A stretch of DNA of 64,000 nt from Nitrospirota bacterium (GTDB taxonomy: Bacteria; Nitrospirota; Nitrospiria; Nitrospirales; Nitrospiraceae). The notes beneath the pieces were generated by a model. That model made no database searches, was not told the origin of the DNA, and worked only from the letters and a program-made list of their open reading frames with translations. The stretch lies in assembly GCA_026387665.1 (NCBI GenBank), contig JAPLLG010000007.1, positions 248,001 to 312,000 on the forward strand, read 5' to 3'. A program made the translations under genes and the position numbers. Positions 60,855 to 64,000 of the stretch are shown here, piece by piece; the stretch's first letter is position 1; each line of letters starts with the position of its first letter.

Positions 60855-61475
60855 TTAGTGGTGTTTGATCGCAATCCGCTCAAGAATGTTCGCGACATCT
60901 TCGCAGCGGTCGGTTCCCGCTTCGAAGTTCTCGTAAATTTCTTTCCACTTAATCACCGCGATCGGATCGGTTTCTTTTTCAAAGAGGGCCGAGATCGCAT
61001 CGCGGGACACTCGGTCCGCCTCATTCTCCAGGCTATTCACGCGCACGCTGCATTCTTTCAACTCGGGATGCGCAAGCCCCAACCGGTCCACTCCGCTCCC
61101 CACGGCCACAGACGCCTGATACAGGATGTCCGCCAGCTTGATCGCCATCGGGGTCGGCTTCGTCACTTTGTATAACACGAAGCGGTCGGCGATCGCCTCC
61201 GTGACATCCAGAATATCGTCGAGGGCGCTGGCCAGATCGTGAATATCTTCCCGATCGATCGGCGTAATAAATGTCCGGTTCAGGCGAAATGCAATGTCAT
61301 GCGTGATGCCATCGCCAATATGCTCAACGTCTTTGATCCCCTGGGCCTGTTCGATGGGGGACCGAAAGTCTTCCATCATCACCTTGAGGAGGCGGCTCCC
61401 CTCAATCATATTATGTGCGGCCTTCTTGAACAGCTCAAAGAAGGCCTCTTCTCGAGGGATCAATCCAAATAACAT
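60855..61475 (-). CDS. DUF47/PhoU-like partner of Pit
   Basis: 206 residues from ATG 61475 (AGGAG eight bases upstream). All-helical PhoU-like protein: FFELFKKAAHNMIEGSRLL, IKDVEHIGDGITHDIAFRLNRTFITPIDREDIHDLASALDDILD and NEADRVSRDAI are the family core with its metal-binding Glu/Asp-x3-Asp pattern. DUF47 proteins regulate PiT transporters. It precedes pit by about 120 bases. Confidence 0.9.
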   Translation of the reverse strand: MLFGLIPREEAFFELFKKAAHNMIEGSRLLKVMMEDFRSPIEQAQGIKDVEHIGDGITHDIAFRLNRTFITPIDREDIHDLASALDDILDVTEAIADRFVLYKVTKPTPMAIKLADILYQASVAVGSGVDRLGLAHPELKECSVRVNSLENEADRVSRDAISALFEKETDPIAVIKWKEIYENFEAGTDRCEDVANILERIAIKHH

Positions 61476-61554
61476 CGCAACACTCCTCGGTTCAAATACA
61501 ATGAGCTTTGTGCGCGGCCGGATGATGGCCTGCACACCGAGCCGTCACAGCCTT

Positions 61555-62547
61555 TTACCAACGAACCAACCCTGTCGCCCACGTCACGCCTCCGCCAAAA
61601 CTGCCCAGGAGGACCATGTCATTAGGCGAAATCTTCCCCGACCGAACGGCGTAATCGAGCGCAATCGGCAAGGAAGCCGACGAGGTATTGCCATAGCGGC
61701 CGATCACGGAACAAACCCGTTCCGGCGAGACCCCCAGCCGCTTCGTGAGCTGACCGAGAATCCGCCCGTTGGCTTGGTGCAAGACCAGTTGCGCAAGATC
61801 TTGCAGATCGACACCGAACTCTTTCACGATCTCCTGGATCGCCTGCTCCAACCGCTTGACGGCCAGACGAAAGAGCGGCGCCCCCTGCATCCGCAACGTA
61901 TGACGCTTCCCCTCAACCGTTTCCGCCGTCGTCGGCATCCGCGAGCCTCCGGCTGGGATCATAATCAAACCATGCTGAGACCCGTCTGCATGGAGGCGAA
62001 TCCCCAAAATGCCACGCCCGGGCGGGCAGGTCTCTGGCTCGCCCCGCAAGACCACCGCACCGGCTCCATCGCCGAACAAGAGCACGGTATCGCCATCAGC
62101 TGGGTCGATAGAACGGGACTTCACCTCCGCTGCCACAACTAGACAGGTCCTGACCTGGCCACTCCGAATCATTGCATCGGCCATCGAAAGTCCATAGAGA
62201 AAGCCCGAGCAGGACGCCGCCACATCGAAGGCCGGGATCGTGCCACAACCGAGCATTCGCTGCACATGGCAGGCCGTGGAAGGAAAAACCGAGTCGGGAG
62301 AGGTCGTCGAGAGCACGATCGCCCCCAGCTCCGACACCGGGAGCCCTGCCGCGTCAAGCGCCTGCCTGGCTGCCTTCACCGCAAGATCGGAAGAGGCCTG
62401 GGAGGCAGAAGCCCAGCGCCGTTCCTCAATCCCTGTCAGGCGAAAGACATCCGCCGGGTCGAGGCCTAACGAAGCCCCCACCTCGCGATTCGACACCACC
62501 CGTTCCGGGAGGTATGAGCCAGTCCCAATAATCTTCGTCCGTATCAT
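61555..62547 (-). CDS. fabH: 3-oxoacyl-ACP synthase III
   Basis: 330-residue ketosynthase that starts fatty-acid chains from an acyl-CoA and malonyl-ACP. The triad is Cys113 (AASCSGFLYGLS), His in LHQANGRI and Asn in GNTSSASLPIA; RLTGIEERRW and GDGAGAVVL are also typical. ATG 62547 (MIRTKIIGTGSYLPE) is chosen over the long upstream frame, which has no ribosome site. Standalone gene; no plsX or fabD next to it. Confidence 0.93.
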   Translation of the reverse strand: MIRTKIIGTGSYLPERVVSNREVGASLGLDPADVFRLTGIEERRWASASQASSDLAVKAARQALDAAGLPVSELGAIVLSTTSPDSVFPSTACHVQRMLGCGTIPAFDVAASCSGFLYGLSMADAMIRSGQVRTCLVVAAEVKSRSIDPADGDTVLLFGDGAGAVVLRGEPETCPPGRGILGIRLHADGSQHGLIMIPAGGSRMPTTAETVEGKRHTLRMQGAPLFRLAVKRLEQAIQEIVKEFGVDLQDLAQLVLHQANGRILGQLTKRLGVSPERVCSVIGRYGNTSSASLPIALDYAVRSGKISPNDMVLLGSFGGGVTWATGLVRW

Positions 62548-62675
62548 AGGTCTGAGTACTGCTATGCGATTCGTGACAATGTCGGCGGGATTATAGGTCT
62601 CGGTGCCACAGGGGTCAACTCGTCGGCCCACATCATTGCATTCAACTCGCGCTCCTGTTACATTTTCACGCAGTG

Positions 62676-63608
62676 ATGGTACGTTCCTTTCCCATACTGA
62701 CCTCTACTTCACGACTCGCAACGGCCCTCGGCTTGTGCGCGGTGATCTTTTGCGTCGTCACCGCCTGCTCCAGCACACCCAAGACACAAGATGCCGCGAA
62801 GAAAGCCCTGAGCGGCACCGACGAACAGATCTTCCTGGGCGATACGATCGAAAAGAACTACGACCCCAACGTCATCATGAAGCGGGGCGAAGCCTTCTTC
62901 GAAAAAGAAGAATACGCGGAAGCGATCACCGAGTATAACCATTTCCTCGACCTCCATCGCACCCATACCCTCGCCTCCTATGCCGCATTCCGGATCGGCG
63001 AAAGTCAGATGAAACGGGGCAAGGGAATCGATCGTGACCCGGAACCTGTCCAAAAAGCCATCGAAGCCTTTGAACGGCTACGGAAAGATTTCCAGGGAAG
63101 CCGGTACGACGGCCAAGCGCTCGAGAAGATCCAGGAATGCCACGACCTCCTGGCGCAGATGCATCTCTTCGTGGGCGAATTCTATTATCGACGAGGCTCC
63201 TATCTGGCCGCCGCCCATCGTTTCGAACAGATCATGAAATTGTACCCGGACAAGTCGGTCGCGCCAGACGCCTTATACTTTCTGGCGCTCAACTACCATG
63301 ACCTTGGTGCAGACGATTGGGCCCGTGAACAGCTGACCCTGTTGGCAGAAAAATACCCTCGCAGTAAACATTCCCAAGAAGGCGCCAGCCTGCTCGCGAA
63401 AATCAGCGGAGGAAAATCCGCGACCTTGCTGGCCAAACATACCGAACCAGCGCCTGCTTCCAGTACACCGACGACGCCCCCATCGAGCGATCAGCCGAGT
63501 CTAACATCGGGGCTCATCCCCTCTCTCACGGCCGAATCGTTCCGTCTTCCTTCCGCCACGGCATTGGGCCAATCTTTCGTGACCTGCCGCCTCGGCGCCT
63601 GGTGCTAA
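62676..63608 (+). CDS. bamD: Outer-membrane assembly lipoprotein BamD
   Basis: 310 residues from ATG 62676 (a GTG one codon earlier is possible). Lipoprotein signal ends in VVTACSS. TPR-like repeats follow (GEAFFEKEEYAEAITEYNHFL, SRYDGQALEKIQECHDLL, GSYLAAAHRFEQIMKLYPD, KYPRSKHSQEGASLLAKI), the BamD arrangement of five helical pairs. A Pro/Ser/Thr-rich C-terminal tail of about 60 residues, ending VTCRLGAWC, is unusual. BamD works with BamA in barrel insertion. Confidence 0.88.
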   Translation: MVRSFPILTSTSRLATALGLCAVIFCVVTACSSTPKTQDAAKKALSGTDEQIFLGDTIEKNYDPNVIMKRGEAFFEKEEYAEAITEYNHFLDLHRTHTLASYAAFRIGESQMKRGKGIDRDPEPVQKAIEAFERLRKDFQGSRYDGQALEKIQECHDLLAQMHLFVGEFYYRRGSYLAAAHRFEQIMKLYPDKSVAPDALYFLALNYHDLGADDWAREQLTLLAEKYPRSKHSQEGASLLAKISGGKSATLLAKHTEPAPASSTPTTPPSSDQPSLTSGLIPSLTAESFRLPSATALGQSFVTCRLGAWC

Positions 63609-63625
63609 TCAATAACAGCTTTGAA

Positions 63626-63660
63626 GCTAACTGCTGAAGGCTGATTGCTGACGGCTAGCA
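63626..63660. repeat. Heptameric repeat (GCTGANN)
   Basis: Five consecutive 7-base units, GCTAACT GCTGAAG GCTGATT GCTGACG GCTAGCA, directly after bamD and before R2 copy 3. Confidence 0.55.
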
Positions 63661-63661
63661 G

Positions 63662-63780
63662 GATGCTCAAAACGTTCGTCCAGCAAGGCCGCAGCCGATG
63701 GAAGCACCGGAGGCGTAGCCCCTGGCTACGTTGAGGATGCTTTCGAGGCGAGAACGAAGCTGGCGGACGTTTTCAGCATC
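63662..63780. repeat. R2 repeat, copy 3 (inverted)
   Basis: 119-bp copy in opposite orientation, between the convergent ends of bamD and ccdA. Its central hairpin is CGTAGCC/GGCTACG, where copies 1 and 2 have CGTACCC/GGGTACG: paired changes that keep the stem. Confidence 0.85.
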
Positions 63781-63787
63781 CTGCAGC

Positions 63788-64000
63788 TCACTGGCCGAGG
63801 TACCAGCCAACCCCATGCTGTTCCAGGAAGCTGGTAATCATCGTGAGGGTATTGGCGTAAATCATGATACCCACGATGATCAGCAAAACCCCGCTCACAG
63901 TCGATACGCCCCACAAATATAAACGCGCCTGCTTAAAGTAGGCGAGGAAGCGATCCACTCCCAGCGCGGTCAGAAACAACGGCAGCCCCAAGCCCAAGGA
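63788..64000 (-). CDS. ccdA: Cytochrome c biogenesis protein CcdA (C-terminus only)
   Basis: The visible 70 residues read SLGLGLPLFLTALGVDRFLAYF and YLWGVSTVSGVLLIIVGIMIY, the final helices of the DsbD/CcdA membrane reductase that supplies reductant to apocytochrome c in the periplasm. The rest lies beyond the right edge. It fits a genome that makes many c-type cytochromes. Confidence 0.85.
   Translation of the reverse strand, partial: SLGLGLPLFLTALGVDRFLAYFKQARLYLWGVSTVSGVLLIIVGIMIYANTLTMITSFLEQHGVGWYLGQ

Overview
This window comes from a Nitrospira-type bacterium (phylum Nitrospirota, nitrite-oxidiser/comammox lineage). No 16S gene is present. The assignment is an inference from gene content: a five-subunit 2-oxoacid:ferredoxin oxidoreductase of the reductive TCA type, a Gram-negative proteasome operon with the Pup-like modifier UBact, a large respiratory cluster with cytochrome bd-like subunits and an NxrC-like heme protein, and hopanoid genes. 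The DNA is GC-rich and densely coded.

Layout. 0-2.5 kb: partial rho (-), then DUF2203 and YCII-family genes. 2.6-7.1 kb: a perfect consensus promoter and a ~210-nt leader precede the five oxidoreductase genes, which end at a terminator. 7.2-8.4 kb: tRNA-Asn and a YheT-type hydrolase. 8.4-15.2 kb (-): proteasome operon mpa/arc-dop-ubact-prcB-prcA-pafA. 15.3-20.8 kb: HtrA-like protease, YjbQ and HD genes (-), then HIT, TPR/Sel1 and MFS genes (+). 20.9-23.9 kb: small accessory patch with a BrnT-type toxin/antitoxin pair and three unknown genes. 24.0-27.3 kb: tRNA-Thr, a lipoprotein with a caspase-like fold that has lost its catalytic residues, and ubiA. 27.4-38.8 kb (-): an 11-gene respiratory cluster with five c-type cytochrome genes, Rieske, cytochrome b, two CydA-like proteins, one unknown membrane protein and one ethylbenzene-dehydrogenase-gamma/NxrC-like protein. 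39-45 kb (-): hpnH, tRNA-Cys, ispG and dxs. 45-52 kb (-): shc-hpnG-mlaEFDC-BamA-like, a hopanoid and lipid-transport operon. 52-64 kb: smc, ispH, phoB-phoR, pit and its DUF47 partner, fabH, bamD and partial ccdA.

How the genes work together. The oxidoreductase supports CO2 fixation. The 27-39 kb cluster looks like a quinol/cytochrome c electron-transfer assembly. dxs, ispG and ispH supply isoprenoid precursors used by Shc, HpnH and HpnG for hopanoids and by UbiA for quinone. PhoB/PhoR and Pit/DUF47 form a phosphate module.

Between the genes lie two families of dispersed repeats. R1 has five copies of ~95 bp whose stems differ in sequence but stay complementary, as expected for a conserved folded structure. 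R2 has three copies of ~118 bp with terminal inverted repeats, two of them between convergent genes. Heptameric tandem repeats also occur. R1, the respiratory cluster, the UBact proteasome and the shc promoter dyad are the items most worth following up.
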